Part shown: one piece after another, positions 5,949-6,827 of the stretch
Layout: each line of letters opens with the position of its first letter
Numbering within the stretch: the stretch's first letter is position 1
Assembly: GCA_013329495.1 (NCBI GenBank)
Contig: DUKC01000027.1
Coordinates: 2,936 to 9,762, forward strand
Source: Thermoplasmata archaeon
Lineage (GTDB): Archaea; Thermoplasmatota; E2; UBA9212
Direction: 5' to 3'
Length of the DNA stretch: 6,827 nucleotides
Made by a program: the position numbers and the translations under genes
The notes under the pieces: model-generated
Told to the model about the DNA's origin: nothing
Databases searched by the model: none
Seen by the model: only the letters and a program-made list of their open reading frames with translations

Positions 5949-6362
5949 TTAAATCTTTGCCCCCATAAAATTTGACAGTTCGTCAAGCCTAGTTGCGTAT
6001 GAAGCGGGCCTTTTTGCTTCTTCCACGTACTCAAATTTCTTTCCTTCGAATTCTTTCGGAACACCTATATAGACCCTCAATCTCTTATAAGCTTTTCTGC
6101 CGGATGGTTTTTGATATGGAAGCATCCCCCTTATCGCTCGCTTGAGAATCATGTGCGGCATTCTGGGATAGAAAGGACCTTTCCTCGAACTGCCAACATC
6201 TCTCTTTCTCTCGTATTCTTCCTTAATTTGTTTTTCTTTACCCGTGACGACTGCCTTCTCTGCATTGACCACTGCTATCTCTTCTTCGTTGAGCAGCCTT
6301 TTTGCAACAGAAGTTGCTAATCTCCCCATTCTGCATTCTTTTGCGTCTATAATCGTGACCAT
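5949..6362 (-). CDS. rpl13: Large-subunit ribosomal protein uL13 (L13)
   Basis: 137 residues, typical archaeal length. Family features: IIDAKECRMGRLATSVAKRLL at the N-terminus, EIAVVNAEKAVVTGK, GPFYPRMPHMILKRAIRGMLPYQKPSGRKAYKRLRVYIGVP in the middle. It is a core 50S protein involved in early assembly. The gene starts 2 bp after the eL18 stop, with GGGA inside the end of eL18 as the only SD candidate, so it is probably translated by coupling within the operon. Confidence 0.97.
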   Translation of the reverse strand: MVTIIDAKECRMGRLATSVAKRLLNEEEIAVVNAEKAVVTGKEKQIKEEYERKRDVGSSRKGPFYPRMPHMILKRAIRGMLPYQKPSGRKAYKRLRVYIGVPKEFEGKKFEYVEEAKRPASYATRLDELSNFMGAKI

Positions 6363-6364
6363 TC

Positions 6365-6739
6365 TTATCCCAATATTCTTATCCCTTTTCCTTTTGGGTT
6401 ATCACTCATCAATTCTTTTATACTCAAGCATTTGCCACCCGCCTCTGTAATTTTCTTTTTTGCCTGCTGAGAAAAGGACTGTGCCGAAACCACGGCTTTT
6501 TTGCTTATTTGGCCCTGACCCAACACCTTCCCTGGAATCAAAGCAATTTCTTCTTTATTCAAATGCTTCTCTATTTTGCTGACGTTAATCCCTGGCCAGT
6601 TTTTTAGAGGTTTTTCAAGTCTCCGAGCAATGTCTTTCCAAACTCCAACTTTCTCCGAGTATGATTTTTGATACAACTCTTTGATTAAGGATTTGATTTC
6701 TGGATTTGTTTTCCGTTCTAAGTTCCTCTTTCTGCTCAT
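6365..6739 (-). CDS. rpl18e: Large-subunit ribosomal protein eL18 (L18e)
   Basis: 124 residues, usual for archaeal eL18. It shows TNPEIKSLIKELYQKSYSE followed by VWKDIARRLEKP, then the conserved core VNVSKIEKHL-like stretch (INVSKIEKHLNKEEIALIPGKVLGQGQISKKAVVSAQSFSQQAKKKI) and the end GKGIRILG. It is an archaeal/eukaryotic 50S protein absent from bacteria (related in fold to uL15), which itself marks the window as archaeal. AGGGGAGA directly precedes the ATG. A TATA box about 50 bases upstream suggests it is the first gene of the operon in this genome. Confidence 0.95.
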   Translation of the reverse strand: MSRKRNLERKTNPEIKSLIKELYQKSYSEKVGVWKDIARRLEKPLKNWPGINVSKIEKHLNKEEIALIPGKVLGQGQISKKAVVSAQSFSQQAKKKITEAGGKCLSIKELMSDNPKGKGIRILG

Positions 6740-6747
6740 TCTCCCCT
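6740..6747 (-). promoter_or_regulatory. Ribosome binding site of eL18
   Basis: Minus-strand AGGGGAGA abuts the ATG at 6739. The purine run is a plausible SD, though the spacing is unusually short (about three bases from AGGGG). Confidence 0.45.
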
Positions 6748-6784
6748 GTCTTTTTTCAATTTTAAGAGATAAAATAAAGAGAGG

Positions 6785-6794
6785 TATTTATTAA
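6785..6794 (-). promoter_or_regulatory. TATA box / BRE of the ribosomal-rpoN operon
   Basis: Minus-strand TTAATAAATA preceded by GCAAAG matches an archaeal TATA box with a purine-rich BRE. Transcription would start near 6763, leaving a leader of about 24 bases that includes the AGGGGAGA before the eL18 ATG. The rest of 6740-6827 shows no coding sequence. Confidence 0.55.
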
Positions 6795-6827
6795 CTTTGC
6801 TATAGTGTAAAGTAAACTTCTTAACTT

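Noticed and set aside
6791..6827. Direct repeat TTAACTT at 6791-6797 and 6821-6827
   Set aside because: A seven-base A/T-rich repeat near a promoter is expected by chance and part of it belongs to the TATA box.
1..6827. CRISPR array, integrase, defence cluster or origin repeats
   Set aside because: No regularly spaced repeats, recombinase motifs or ORB-like repeats are seen in the window.

Overview
This is archaeal chromosomal DNA. The right end carries the archaeal ribosomal/RNA-polymerase run eL18 - uL13 - uS9 - RpoN, with archaeal SD sequences (AGGTGAT type) and A/T-rich TATA/BRE promoters. The gene order and an archaemetzincin, a tungsten-type aldehyde:ferredoxin oxidoreductase and a site-2 protease tail suggest a euryarchaeal-grade, probably anaerobic organism. 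The sequence does not let me name a genus.

Layout. At 2-457 (+) is the C-terminal part of a membrane-embedded M50 site-2 protease, cut by the window edge; it converges on the next gene. Everything else that codes is on the minus strand. Reading that strand from the right: promoter at about 6785-6794, then eL18 (6739-6365), uL13 (6362-5949), uS9 (5945-5541), rpoN (5536-5345) and archaemetzincin amzA (5324-4809). These are packed with gaps of 2, 3, 4 and 20 bp, so they look like one transcription unit. After 94 bp comes a GlpQ-type glycerophosphodiester phosphodiesterase with an N-terminal membrane anchor (4714-3716). After a 224-bp non-coding gap comes a two-gene unit: an AOR-family tungstopterin oxidoreductase (3491-1662) and a class I/II PLP aminotransferase (1653-484), whose SD overlaps the AOR stop codon.

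The most unusual stretch is the 3492-3715 gap. On the plus strand it carries what looks like the right end of an IS200/IS605-family (IS1341/TnpB) element with no transposase or TnpB body. It has a short TnpB-like C-terminal reading frame ending in VEAGSHLR-stop, overlapping a stem that ends in GGTTCAC, the form of an omega-RNA 3' end. It abuts the AOR promoter.

Functionally the window joins a housekeeping translation/transcription operon to catabolic genes. The aminotransferase and AOR could serve one amino-acid or aldehyde oxidation route, with transamination to 2-oxo acids and ferredoxin-linked oxidation of derived aldehydes. The phosphodiesterase probably scavenges glycerophosphate at the cell surface. 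These links are inference from position and family.
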